Positions 18,561 to 27,653 of a DNA stretch of 64,000 nt are shown here, piece after piece. Position numbers and translations under genes: made by a program. Within the stretch, counting starts at the first letter, position 1. Every line of letters starts with the position of its first letter. The notes beneath the pieces are model-generated. The model was not told where the DNA came from. It made no database searches and saw only the letters and a list, made by a program, of their open reading frames with translations. Location: NCBI GenBank assembly GCA_965203255.1, contig OZ241882.1, positions 1,364,001 to 1,428,000 of the forward strand, read 5' to 3'. This DNA is from JAPOUP01 sp965203255 (GTDB lineage Bacteria > Pseudomonadota > Alphaproteobacteria > Rhodobacterales > Rhodobacteraceae).

Positions 18561-19105
18561 CTTCAGCGAACCAGGCCCGCTCCCAGAATTGCAGATGAAT
18601 CAGCGGAACACCCGAACCCGACGGGCGTCGACCTCGGAAAGAAACCGGCAAGCTTCCCAGCCTTTGTCAGAGCGTTCGATCACAAGTACAAGTTGAAGAC
18701 CTCAATGGAGCCCAAGCCGGAGTATTCCCTCTACCAACGCTTCCGCTAGTGGGCCAATTCCAGCAGTGGAAACGACAGAAAGCCGAGGATTGACACAGGG
18801 TCAGTCTACCAAATGTGTCTGTCGCAGCGTCAGCATTCTCCGAATTGTTCAGCAGACGGGTCAGGCTCAGAGGGTATCCCTGGCAGCCACGCCAGATTCT
18901 GGTCGCTGATCACGACCTCGGCCAACCGCCCGGGCCAACCAGATCAACCGCGACACGTGAAGGATGACCGTCGAGAGCCAGATTTCTAAAGCGGCGCCAA
19001 ATGAACAGGTCGGCGATGGAGAAAATGAGCAGGATACAGGTGATTCGCTGTGTTGATGCACCAACTTCCGATAGGAACTGTTCATGCATTTCCTTTCTAA
19101 CATTG
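18561..19105. other. gene-poor stretch upstream of the TAXI-TRAP promoter
   Basis: No convincing gene. A plus-strand frame around 18,620-18,747 reads like protein (LGKKPASFPAFVRAFDHKYK, ending YSLYQRFR) but has no start and no family I can name. Overlapping minus-strand frames at 18,867-19,155 have no domain. Confidence 0.35.
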
Positions 19106-19117
19106 CGGGATCCCAAA
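19106..19117. promoter_or_regulatory. operator-like palindrome, distal copy (TAXI-TRAP promoter)
   Basis: CGGGATCCCAAA matches the TTGGGATCC(C/T)AA family of palindromes found at five other promoters in this window. Its centre is 63 bp upstream of the proximal copy, close to six helical turns. Confidence 0.55.
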
Positions 19118-19161
19118 TCCCCGGGAAACGCGGTTCTCTCGCATTCAGATCGCAAACTTGC

Positions 19162-19193
19162 TTGACGTTGGGATCCTAATGGTGCTCCATTAT
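19162..19193 (+). promoter_or_regulatory. promoter region with overlapping operator for the TAXI-TRAP genes
   Basis: TTGACG (19162-19167) is a plausible -35 element. The palindrome TTGGGATCCTAA (19168-19179) follows directly and so would cover the spacer. A -10 is less clear (CTCCAT at 17 bp or CATTAT at 20 bp). A protein bound here would block RNA polymerase, which suggests repression. It lies 126 bp upstream of the ATG of the binding-protein gene. Confidence 0.55.
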
Positions 19194-19305
19194 CTCATGA
19201 CTTCGACCGGGAGGTCGGACTGCCGGTCAACGGATGATCTCCCGAATTGACCTGCCGTGTTCGCGGATACGCGACAGTGGCAACCGATAGCATAGGGAGA
19301 ACAGA

Positions 19306-20361
19306 ATGCTGAGATCACTTTGGACAGCCGCAATTGCTACAACTGTGGCGGTGACTGCATCTGCGGTCCACGCACAGGTCAATCTGACCTCAAATACCGC
19401 TGGTGCAGGCACTACTGCCGGACTGACGGCATCTGCGCTTGTTGAGTATGCAGCAGCACGCGGCATCGCCAATATCCAGTTGAAAGACGGTCAAACCGGA
19501 ACAAACTACTTCCAGGCACTCGCAGAGGGCAAAATCGACATCGCCAACGGTCCCTTCATTCTACCATTCATGTTGACGCGTGCTGCCGGTCCCTACGCGA
19601 GTCTGGGAAAGGAGAAAGGTGCCGAAATCGGGCCGACTATCCAGCTTCTCTATCCTTATACCTTCAGTATTTTCACCATGTACGCGTATGACGCCAAAGG
19701 GGTTGAGGGCTGGAAAGATCTCAAAGGCCGCAAGGTACTGAACGGGCCACCACGTGGCGCGGCCACCACGAACTCACGAGCGCTCATCCAGCTTTTTGGC
19801 GGATCAAAGTTTGACGAAGACTACGAGTCCGTCACCGTGAACTGGAACCAGGCCGCCTCGGCAGTCATTGACGGCACGGCCGACGTTGCGGTGGTCCCGA
19901 CCATGTTCCCAGGACCCCGTGTCACGCGTGCAGGTGCCGCCGGCGCGATGAGCATCTATTCGCTACCCAAAGACGTCTTCGAAACCGAAGAGGGCCAAAG
20001 ACTGTTGAACAAGCCTGGCTCGACTGCGTTCACAATGCCGGTCGCCGAGCTTAAGGCAAGCCTTGGCGACGGATGGACGGTAGTCTCGGAGGACGATACG
20101 TTCCGCGCAATGTCGGTGGTCGGTGGCGACTTCGTCAACAGAAGCATGGATGAAGAGGTCGCCTATCAATTGACCATGGCACACATCGAAAACCTTGAGG
20201 GACACAAGGCTTTGGCTCCGTTCATGGGCTCATTGAACTTCGGAATTCTGGATCCCAGAATCTCCGGCCTGTGCGGACCGAACCCAGTCAAGTTCCATGT
20301 CGGCGCCGTCCGCGCATGGGAGGAAGCTGGCCATACGGTTCCCGATTGCGCGAAGCCATAA
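19306..20361 (+). CDS. TAXI-family TRAP transporter solute-binding protein
   Basis: A 351-aa periplasmic binding protein with a signal peptide (cleavage near VHAQ, residue 24). The TAXI signature NTAGAGTTAGLTASALVEY comes early and the central block VTVNWNQAASAVIDGTADVAVVPTMFPGP fits the family (seen as WNQAAS and GTADVAVVPT). TAXI proteins deliver small organic acids or related solutes to a fused TRAP permease. GGGAG precedes the ATG. The fused permease gene and a sulfatase gene follow on the same strand, so the ligand may be a sulfated compound. Two copies of the shared palindrome lie in its promoter. Confidence 0.88.
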   Translation: MLRSLWTAAIATTVAVTASAVHAQVNLTSNTAGAGTTAGLTASALVEYAAARGIANIQLKDGQTGTNYFQALAEGKIDIANGPFILPFMLTRAAGPYASLGKEKGAEIGPTIQLLYPYTFSIFTMYAYDAKGVEGWKDLKGRKVLNGPPRGAATTNSRALIQLFGGSKFDEDYESVTVNWNQAASAVIDGTADVAVVPTMFPGPRVTRAGAAGAMSIYSLPKDVFETEEGQRLLNKPGSTAFTMPVAELKASLGDGWTVVSEDDTFRAMSVVGGDFVNRSMDEEVAYQLTMAHIENLEGHKALAPFMGSLNFGILDPRISGLCGPNPVKFHVGAVRAWEEAGHTVPDCAKP

Positions 20362-20416
20362 CAGTGGGCACTGGCAACAGTGTCGGGCGGCCAACGATGC
20401 CGCCCGCACTACCATC

Positions 20417-22774
20417 ATGAACACCTCGAACAGCCCCACAACCGAACCGGAACGACCGATGGAAGTTTCCGCCCCCGTAGTGGATCGGCTGGTCTATTGG
20501 CTGGGGTTCTCGCTGGTACTGCTGGGGCTCCTGAACGTGACGCCGGCGATTCCAGGATGGGACGAATTCTGGAGATCCGTGACCGGCATGGACTTCTTCA
20601 AGATCCGGCGCTTTCCGACCGAGTGGCTCTATCCGCTCGTTTTTGCCTGGATGATGCTGATCGTCGCCCTGAAGCATTCCATGTGGCGCAGATGGGTGGA
20701 CGGAACGCCTGCGCTGCGCTGGTTCGGTCTGTTCCTTGATGTCGCCCTGGTCGCCGCCGCCGCAACAATTTCCTTGAGCTACCTGATCGAGCTTGAGGCC
20801 GTTTGCCTCTATGATATGTACACCGGTGACAGGGCGCGATTGATGGCGCAGGCCCTGAAGGCTGATATCGAATACGCCGAACTTCTCGGCCTTCCCATCC
20901 CCGAAACAGCCGATGATCCAGCCTGCCTGAACACAACAGGGAGCCTGCTTCCGGTCATCCTGTTCACGGCAACCGTCATATTCCTGGCCTACAACATCAA
21001 CGTCTGGGGCTTTCCGCTTGTCTTGGTGTCGATCCTGATCGCAACCTACACTTTTGGTACCGTCATGAACTGGTATCTGTTCGGCGCGGAGGACCAGAAC
21101 AAGTATCTCATCACGATTCTAAGCAGCGAGGAACCGCGCAGCCTGACTTCCGGCCGAGAGTTCGTGCGTGACTCTCTCATTAACAACACGGCAGGGCTAC
21201 TTGGTCGCTTCATCAATGTGCTATTGCTGTTGGTCTTTCCCTATATCATTCTTGGTGCGCTCTTTGGACGATGTGCCGGCGGGAAGGCGCTGATCAAGCT
21301 CGCTTTTTCGATGACCCGTAACCTGCGGGGCGGCCCCGCCCATGCCGCTGTCGTCTCGTCAGCCCTATTTGGCACGATTACCGGAGGCCCGGTGGTTAAC
21401 GTGCTGTCAACCGGAGTGCTCACCATACCGATGATGCTGAAGCGCGGGTTTTCCAGAGTATTCGCCGGCGGCGTCGAGGCGGCGGCCTCTTCCGGCGGGT
21501 CAATCATGCCGCCGATAATGGGTGTAGCGGCCTTTATCATGGCTTCATTGACGGGCGTACCGTATCGCGAGATCATCATAGCCGCCGCAATTCCCGCTGT
21601 ATTCTATTTCTTCTGCCTGTTCCTTTCCGTAGTCTTCCAGGCGCGCAAACAGGATATACAGTCTGTGGGTGAACTGTCGGACGACATGCGTTTGGACCGC
21701 GACGACCGGCTGCATCTGATTCAGATATTTGCGCCAGTGCTGTTGGTGCTTGTTTTGCTGCTGACACCGAAGGATGGGATTGGCTGCAGCTCGATTTCAA
21801 TCCTGTTGGGTGCGGTTGTGGAAATGAATGGCGAGACCTGTAAGGTCATTTCGCTGCCGTGGATCATCGAACTCTTCCAAAATGCGGCTGGCGACGCCAG
21901 CGCGGCCGGCTGGTGGGCGGTGATGTTGCTTCTGGTCCTGATGTTTCTCGACCGGGAGTTCCGTGCGCAGCCAGGAAAGATCTTCGATGGGCTGGCACAG
22001 GCCGGCGTGACGGTTTCCACGCTGTATCTGATGTTCCTCGCTGTGACCGTGATCGACGTTTGCCTCAACTTCACTGGGCTTGCAAAGTTCGTGGCTGTGG
22101 ATGTCCTTGGTTTTCTGAAATCCTTTGATATCGGGATTGGTTCGACGAGCTTCCAGCTCTTTGCCCTGTCCCTGACAATGCTCCTGGCGGTTCTTCTTGG
22201 AATGGGGATGCCCGCAGTCCCGGCCTATATCAATGTCGCACTGCTGATGGGGCCGATGCTGGTCGGACTTGGTTTGGCGACGTTCACCGCACACATGTTC
22301 ATCTTCTATTTCGCGATAGCCTCGGCAATCACACCGCCGGTCGCACTCGCGGCGTTCGCAGCCTCGACCATTACCAAGGCCGATCCAATGAGAACTGGCT
22401 TTTCGGCCGTTAAATCGGGAATCGTCCTGTTCACCATCCCCTTCGTCTTCTCGTTCCACCCGGAGCTTCTTTTGATCGACAAGGCTGTTCTTGATCCCCG
22501 GACAGGAAGCTTCATTTCAGGCTATGACGGCAGCATTGACTATGGCTGGCTGTCGCTTCTGATCATGCGGGTAGGTGTTGCGTTGTATCTGGTGTCGAGC
22601 GCACTCGCCGGATTTGACCATAAAGCACTGCCGGCAATCGAAATCATCGCCAGGCTGATCCTGGCGGTCCTGATCCTGTTCCATCCCGCGGAGATATTTG
22701 GACCAGCCTTGTTTGGTGCAGCTGTCCTGATTGCGTCTCACGTGGTCCGAAGCAGGTCAACACTGCAAGCTTGA
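20417..22774 (+). CDS. TRAP transporter fused permease (4TM/12TM)
   Basis: A 785-aa inner-membrane protein with an N-terminal 4TM-like part and a large DctM-like part. The latter holds GRCAGGKALIKLAF, VSSALFGTITGGPVVNVLSTG and the GGVEAAASSGGSIMPPIMGVAAF block, hallmarks of fused TAXI-TRAP permeases. The Na+-coupled transporter works with the binding protein encoded just upstream. I set the start at ATG 20417 (MNTSNSP); the open frame reaches back into the upstream gene but that part is not conserved-looking. The sulfatase gene follows after 27 bp in the same operon. Confidence 0.9.
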   Translation: MNTSNSPTTEPERPMEVSAPVVDRLVYWLGFSLVLLGLLNVTPAIPGWDEFWRSVTGMDFFKIRRFPTEWLYPLVFAWMMLIVALKHSMWRRWVDGTPALRWFGLFLDVALVAAAATISLSYLIELEAVCLYDMYTGDRARLMAQALKADIEYAELLGLPIPETADDPACLNTTGSLLPVILFTATVIFLAYNINVWGFPLVLVSILIATYTFGTVMNWYLFGAEDQNKYLITILSSEEPRSLTSGREFVRDSLINNTAGLLGRFINVLLLLVFPYIILGALFGRCAGGKALIKLAFSMTRNLRGGPAHAAVVSSALFGTITGGPVVNVLSTGVLTIPMMLKRGFSRVFAGGVEAAASSGGSIMPPIMGVAAFIMASLTGVPYREIIIAAAIPAVFYFFCLFLSVVFQARKQDIQSVGELSDDMRLDRDDRLHLIQIFAPVLLVLVLLLTPKDGIGCSSISILLGAVVEMNGETCKVISLPWIIELFQNAAGDASAAGWWAVMLLLVLMFLDREFRAQPGKIFDGLAQAGVTVSTLYLMFLAVTVIDVCLNFTGLAKFVAVDVLGFLKSFDIGIGSTSFQLFALSLTMLLAVLLGMGMPAVPAYINVALLMGPMLVGLGLATFTAHMFIFYFAIASAITPPVALAAFAASTITKADPMRTGFSAVKSGIVLFTIPFVFSFHPELLLIDKAVLDPRTGSFISGYDGSIDYGWLSLLIMRVGVALYLVSSALAGFDHKALPAIEIIARLILAVLILFHPAEIFGPALFGAAVLIASHVVRSRSTLQA

Positions 22775-22801
22775 CGACGCAATGGTTCCTGAGGAAAGCG
22801 A

Positions 22802-24385
22802 ATGAGTGAGCGCCCAAGCTACATCCTATATGTCACCGATCAACAACGGTTCGACAATCTGGGCTGCAATGGGCATCCGGCACTTCGGACGCCGAATATA
22901 GATGAATTGGCGCAACAGGGCGTGAACTTCGACCGATTCTACGTCGCGTCGCCGGTATGCATGCCAAACCGAGCCAGCCTGATGACCTGCCGTATGCCGT
23001 CAAGCCACGGCGTCAGGTCACTTGGCCTGCCGCTGGCACACGACAATGTAACCTTTGTCGAAGTCCTGCGCGCCGCAGGATATGACACCGCGCTAATAGG
23101 GAAGAGCCACCTGCAGAATGTCACGGATTGGTCAATCCAAATCGAACCGCCCGAGCAACGAGAAGGCTATGCGCCGCTTCCCGATGACTTCGCCGTCGCC
23201 GTTCGCTCGGATCTGGACAACGCAAGCTATCAATACGAGCGAGAACAATATTGGATGCAGGACCATCCGGTTGTTCCAACCCCTTTCTACGGGTTCGATC
23301 ACTACGACTCTGTGCTTCGACATGGCACGAATACGGGCGGTGACTATGAGGTATGGCTGAGAAACGAAGCTCCAGAGATCATGCCTTTGCGCGGGCGCGG
23401 AGATCAGCTTCCGCACGACTTTAGCTGTCCGCAGGCAATTCGCACGAAGATTCCGGAAGACAGATACTCCACAAGCTACATCGCTGACCGCGCACGTGAA
23501 TGGATCGAAGGCCGGAAAGGCAATCAGAAGCCGTTCTTTCTGATGGTGTCCTGGCCCGATCCGCATCACCCGTTCAACCCGCCCGGCAGATATTGGGACA
23601 TGTACAGGCCAGAAGAGATGCCGGTACCGCTGGCCTACATCTCCAATGAATGGGATCCGCCGGAATACGTCAAAATCGCTGAGCGCACGCGCGCCCACGA
23701 CAAAACTCTCGGCCAATGGACCGGTTATTCGATTGCCGTCTCCAAACAGGAAGCGCTTGAGGCCCGAGCTTTGACCTGCGGCATGATCTCCATGATCGAC
23801 GATGCGGTCGGCCTCATTCGAGAAGCGGTTGTGGACGCAGGCCTTGAAGACAAGACAGTTCAGGTATTCACCTCGGACCACGGCGATCACCTAGGCGAAC
23901 ATAGACTGCTGTTCAAAGGTGCCGAGCAGTATGATTCACTTACACACGTGCCGTTCATTTGGGCTGATCCAAAAGGTACGAAAGGCGAACGCAACCAGGA
24001 AATTGCGCAAACCTTGGATATAGGCACGACTATCCTGGAGCATGCAAGGATCGAGGCGCCGGTCGGCATGCAAGGCGTCGTTCTTTCGGTAGCGGGCGGC
24101 CGGGGGCGCGAAACCGCCCACATCCAGTATGAAACGCAACGGACGCAGGAAGCCTTCGGGCCCCGTCCACGCGTTCACACGATTATCCATGATCGTTGGC
24201 GACTGTCGATCTATCTTGGCAAGTGCCCGAATGAACTGTTTGATCTTGTGGAAGATCCGAATGAAATGACCAATCTCTGGGACAGCGCCGCACATGCGGA
24301 GATCAAAGGCCAGTTGATCGAACGGCTTGCCGAGATGGAAATCGCTGTTGGCAACCGCGTGCCGTTGCCAACCGCACAGGCCTAG
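22802..24385 (+). CDS. type I (formylglycine) sulfatase / phosphonate monoester hydrolase-like
   Basis: A 527-aa alkaline-phosphatase-superfamily sulfatase. Metal ligands and core motifs are LYVTDQQRFDNLG at the N-terminus, Cys53 in SPVCMPNRASLMT (the residue converted to formylglycine; CxPxR is kept though the usual Ser is Asn), GKSHLQN and TSDHGDHLGEH. It should cleave a sulfate ester or a phosphonate/phosphate diester in the cytoplasm, as no signal peptide is present. GAGGAA precedes ATG 22802. It is the third gene of the TAXI-TRAP operon and ends tail-to-tail with the alkylsulfatase gene with a four-base overlap. Confidence 0.88.
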   Translation: MSERPSYILYVTDQQRFDNLGCNGHPALRTPNIDELAQQGVNFDRFYVASPVCMPNRASLMTCRMPSSHGVRSLGLPLAHDNVTFVEVLRAAGYDTALIGKSHLQNVTDWSIQIEPPEQREGYAPLPDDFAVAVRSDLDNASYQYEREQYWMQDHPVVPTPFYGFDHYDSVLRHGTNTGGDYEVWLRNEAPEIMPLRGRGDQLPHDFSCPQAIRTKIPEDRYSTSYIADRAREWIEGRKGNQKPFFLMVSWPDPHHPFNPPGRYWDMYRPEEMPVPLAYISNEWDPPEYVKIAERTRAHDKTLGQWTGYSIAVSKQEALEARALTCGMISMIDDAVGLIREAVVDAGLEDKTVQVFTSDHGDHLGEHRLLFKGAEQYDSLTHVPFIWADPKGTKGERNQEIAQTLDIGTTILEHARIEAPVGMQGVVLSVAGGRGRETAHIQYETQRTQEAFGPRPRVHTIIHDRWRLSIYLGKCPNELFDLVEDPNEMTNLWDSAAHAEIKGQLIERLAEMEIAVGNRVPLPTAQA

Positions 24386-25653
24386 TCCTGTTCCAGTTCC
24401 CTGGCAGATTGAATGTAGTAGTGCCGCGTCGGGCAGTTGATCTGGGCTTGGGCGTGCTTTCTTAGAATTTCGGCCTTGAGCGCCTTGGCACTTCCTCCCC
24501 CCTGACCGGTATGAAGCAACCGGTCAACAAGCTGCAGTGCCCATTGGTAATCCCCTTCCGTCCGGGCTCTTTCAACAGCCTTCATGACTGCTCCCGACCC
24601 ACCGGCAAGTTCAATGAAGCGGTGTGCCTCCTCTGAAGGGGACAGGGGACTAAGCGATGTCGGGTTGCCGTCAAACCAACCCATCGTCCCAATGAAATAG
24701 GCGCGGACAGCAAATTCGACACGCCCATAGTATTCGCGTAGATAAGGCTTCTCGGCAAGTTCTGGTGGCAACTTTATGCTATGCGCCAACTCATCAATCG
24801 TCTTTCCTGCATCCATGCCGTTGCGGGTTTCGTTGATGATGTGGCGGATCGCATCCCGATAGTTCGACAGCACTTCCCTTACTGTGTTCGCGCCCAACAC
24901 CGCCTTGGTATGGCCGGGTGCAAGCACCTCAGGCTCAAACGCCATCAACTGGTCCAGCGTGTCCGCCCAAGTATCGAAATCCCGATACGGGGTCCCACGA
25001 ATGGCGTAGAGATTTGGGAAAGAACGATAGAAGTTATCGCCGCTGAACAGCACTTTCCGGTCGGCATACCAGACCACCATATGGTCGGGGGTCTCTCCGG
25101 GTGCCATCGCCAGTTCAAGTTCAATACCGCAGGTAGTCACCTTCTCACCCTCGCCTCCGATTCGGCGGGTAGGAGGCAGAATGCCGGCCCCCATGCCCTT
25201 GAGCGGGCGGTTGCCCGGCCCGACACCGATGCCGATGATTTCGTCCGGGTAGGACAGCCCAATGCCGAACTGGCGTTTGGTGCGCACCTGCATTGCCTTG
25301 ACGGCGCGAGGGTGGGCGGTTTCTTCGATGAGCGAGTCTTCAGAAGATCTGTCGCTCGCAAGAATTTCCGGGTTTCCTTCAGCGGCGAACACACTTGCTC
25401 CAGAAACATGATCGCGGTGTGAGTGCGTCAGTATGATTGTCTTGATCGGAAGGTCGGTGATCCTGCGAAACTCTGCCAGAATACTTTCGGCAGCGGTTGT
25501 TGTTTCGGTCGTGTCGATGATGACAACCCCGTCAACGCCGACAATCATATAGACGTTCGAAGCCGCAAATCCGAATGCCTGATAGACGTTTTCCGCAATC
25601 TGCACCACATCTTTCCTGAAGTACTCGGGGTGGGCCTGCAGTTCTGGGTGCAT
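24382..25653 (-). CDS. MBL-fold alkylsulfatase-like hydrolase
   Basis: A 423-aa metallo-beta-lactamase-fold protein with THSHRDH (residues 76-82), FSGDNFYRSFPNLYAIRG and PGHTKAVLG in the order seen in class III alkylsulfatases (SdsA1/BDS1). A C-terminal helical part resembles the alkylsulfatase dimerisation domain. It would release sulfate from a primary or secondary alkyl sulfate using two Zn ions. It is shorter than SdsA1 (about 650 aa) and lacks the SCP2-like C-terminal domain; no signal peptide is seen. ATG 25653 has GGAGG just upstream. A copy of the shared palindrome lies 52 bp upstream. Confidence 0.83.
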   Translation of the reverse strand: MHPELQAHPEYFRKDVVQIAENVYQAFGFAASNVYMIVGVDGVVIIDTTETTTAAESILAEFRRITDLPIKTIILTHSHRDHVSGASVFAAEGNPEILASDRSSEDSLIEETAHPRAVKAMQVRTKRQFGIGLSYPDEIIGIGVGPGNRPLKGMGAGILPPTRRIGGEGEKVTTCGIELELAMAPGETPDHMVVWYADRKVLFSGDNFYRSFPNLYAIRGTPYRDFDTWADTLDQLMAFEPEVLAPGHTKAVLGANTVREVLSNYRDAIRHIINETRNGMDAGKTIDELAHSIKLPPELAEKPYLREYYGRVEFAVRAYFIGTMGWFDGNPTSLSPLSPSEEAHRFIELAGGSGAVMKAVERARTEGDYQWALQLVDRLLHTGQGGGSAKALKAEILRKHAQAQINCPTRHYYIQSARELEQD

Positions 25654-25704
25654 CTGTGATCCTCCACATGTCGCCGCACCTGTCATATGAAGACGGGTAT
25701 TGGT

Positions 25705-25716
25705 TTGGGATCCTAA
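25705..25716. promoter_or_regulatory. operator-like palindrome upstream of the alkylsulfatase gene
   Basis: TTGGGATCCTAA, identical to the proximal site at 19168-19179, 52 bp upstream of the alkylsulfatase start. It is followed by GTGCAAGAAG, a 10-mer that also lies next to the operator at 38553. Confidence 0.6.
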
Positions 25717-26195
25717 GTGCAAGAAGATCGGCTTCTGCGCGTTCAATTCCGGCCTTTCTTTGCTGTTCCCGCTCTGCCCGTTCGTAGATGGTAACGAAAT
25801 CGCGATGGGGCACTGAGCACATATCGCCACGTCTGCCGCTGAGGACGAGCACGATGCGTTGGCTCAGCCCCTCGGTCGCGTCCCCTGCCGCAACGCTATC
25901 ACTTGGGATGGAAGGCACCCCGGCGAGCACGATTTCGAAAACCCCACTTCCATTCCAATGTGCGACGTCGGCCATCTCCGCAGCGAGGGCGGAGCCCGAA
26001 CTGCGGTGATGGCCGGAAGGCGGGGTTTCCGTTGACGCTGGCAGGCGGGCAGAACGCGCGGAGGTCGGATTGACAATGGACCTCCAATCGAATCAAATTT
26101 ATCTGGACACGATATCGCGCGAACCAATTTCCGGCGGCAGTCTTGGGTAACGGTGGCCTTGATCGAAACCGACCGGAGGGCAGGTCGGCAAGGAT
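25717..26195. other. left edge of the defence-like island, no clear gene
   Basis: A minus-strand frame (25,532-25,975, beginning MADVAHWNGSG) looks somewhat protein-like but overlaps the alkylsulfatase gene and its operator and has no recognised domain. It may be a remnant. No integrase, tRNA or clear direct repeat marks the island boundary. Confidence 0.35.
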
Positions 26196-27570
26196 ATGAG
26201 CGAACAGTTTTTCGACCGACCCATCCTCAGCTCCCCGTACGAATATCCAGAGCGGCATTGGGACGTTGATGGGGGCAGCCGATCGACCGATCGGATTCTG
26301 GACCGGCGGCGCGACATCTCGTTCGTCACGTCGCCCCCCGGGCCTAGGAAAGGCAGGGGTATGCAACAGGCGGTGGTATTCGACGAGGCGGCGCAACGGG
26401 CCGCAACCGACGGCCAAGAATACAAGCTCGCGCAAACGATCAACAGCGTACGCGACACCGTCGACCGCTGGCGTGCGCTGCGGGACCCCGAGCAATGGCG
26501 GGTCACGCCGGAGACGGCGCGGATGCTGCATCACTGGCGCCATCACAGGTTCAACGACATCCGTCCGTTCTTCCGCCAAGTCGAGGCTGTGATCCGGCTG
26601 ATAGAGATCGCCCCCTGTCTCGACAACGCCGGACGGCGTTTCCTCGACCACCTCGAAAGGGCAAACGAAGACCCCGGTCTTGCCCAGCTCGCCCTGAAGC
26701 TCGCCACCGGGGTCGGCAAAACCACCGTCATAGCCATGCTGATCGCTTGGAAGACGATCAACACGGTCCGCCGTCCGACCAACCGGTGGTTCACCCACGG
26801 GTTCCTCGCCGTCACACCCAGCATCACTATCAGAGACCGGCTCCGCGTGCTCCAACCCAACAATCCGGACGCCGACTACCGGAGTCGAAGGCTGGTGCCG
26901 GGCGACATGCTGGGCGATCTCGAACGGGCGAAAGTCGTCATCACCAACTTTCACGCCTTCAAGCTTCGCGAGACTATGGTGGTTTCGAAGGGTGGCCGCG
27001 CCCTCTTGCAGGGTCGCGGCCCCGATCTTCACTCCCTCGAGAGCGAAGGGCAGATGCTCCAGTCTGTCATGCCCGAACTCATGGAGATGAAGGACGTGCT
27101 CGCGCCGACGATGAGGCGCACCACTGCTACCGGGAGAAGCCCGGCGAGAACAACGAAGGCGACCTTCAAGAGCACCGGGCGGGGCAATCTCTTCCTCATC
27201 TTCGGCGAGCCCGACATCGATATCCTAACCGGCGACGGCGACACCATCCAAGTGCGGATCAATGGCGTCGATGTCTACCACCCCAACACCGGCGAAGTGC
27301 GCACCCACCATGCCAACGGCATCGCCTGCTGGTTCGTCGACACCGACTACAACGAGGAGAGCTTCTTCGTCCGCCACGCCTCCTTCCTCGGCACCAACGA
27401 CCCCTACAAGGCGCTCAGGACGATGCTCAAGGCCGAAATCGGACCGGACGGCTGGGCGGCGCTGAACAGCGACACTTCCCGACCCTTCCCGCGCCCCGCC
27501 TCCGGGCGCATCGCCGTAAAGGGTCATCAACCGTCTTGGCGACGAGGCGATGAAGGTGTTCCGGGTGTGA
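26196..27570 (+). pseudogene. type III-like restriction gene remnant (Res N-terminus joined to a Mod-like C-terminus)
   Basis: The first 310 residues are the N-terminus of a large restriction subunit with helicase motifs (BPTD_3080-like): MSEQFFDRPILSSPYEYP, Walker A ATGVGKTT, VITNFHAFKLRE, GRALLQGRG. At about 27,110 the frame slips and the DEAH box (DDEAHHCYREKPG) appears in the next frame. From about 27,175 the sequence jumps to a block (LFLIFGEPDIDIL...GVDVYHPNTGE...CWFVDTDYNEESFFVRHA) that I associate with the C-terminus of the partner adenine methyltransferase. A second slip at about 27,517 precedes INRLGDEAMKVFRV and a stop. The helicase core and nuclease are missing, so no working enzyme can be made. 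Confidence 0.68.
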
Positions 27571-27653
27571 GGCGTTCCACGAAACATCCGGGCCGGTCTG
27601 ATGGCTAGCGCGATTGGCAACAATTCGGCGATACCTGCAGATGGAGGTCAAGC

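Noticed and set aside
25899..27032. Long minus-strand frame opposite the restriction remnant
   Set aside because: It is the antisense of a recognised helicase N-terminus with strong motifs on the plus strand; its own sequence is Arg/Pro-rich and shows no domain.
26495..27553. Second plus-strand frame over the restriction remnant
   Set aside because: Only its DEAH-box part (about 27,110-27,165) is meaningful, as the shifted continuation of the broken gene. The rest is a Pro/Arg-rich shadow.
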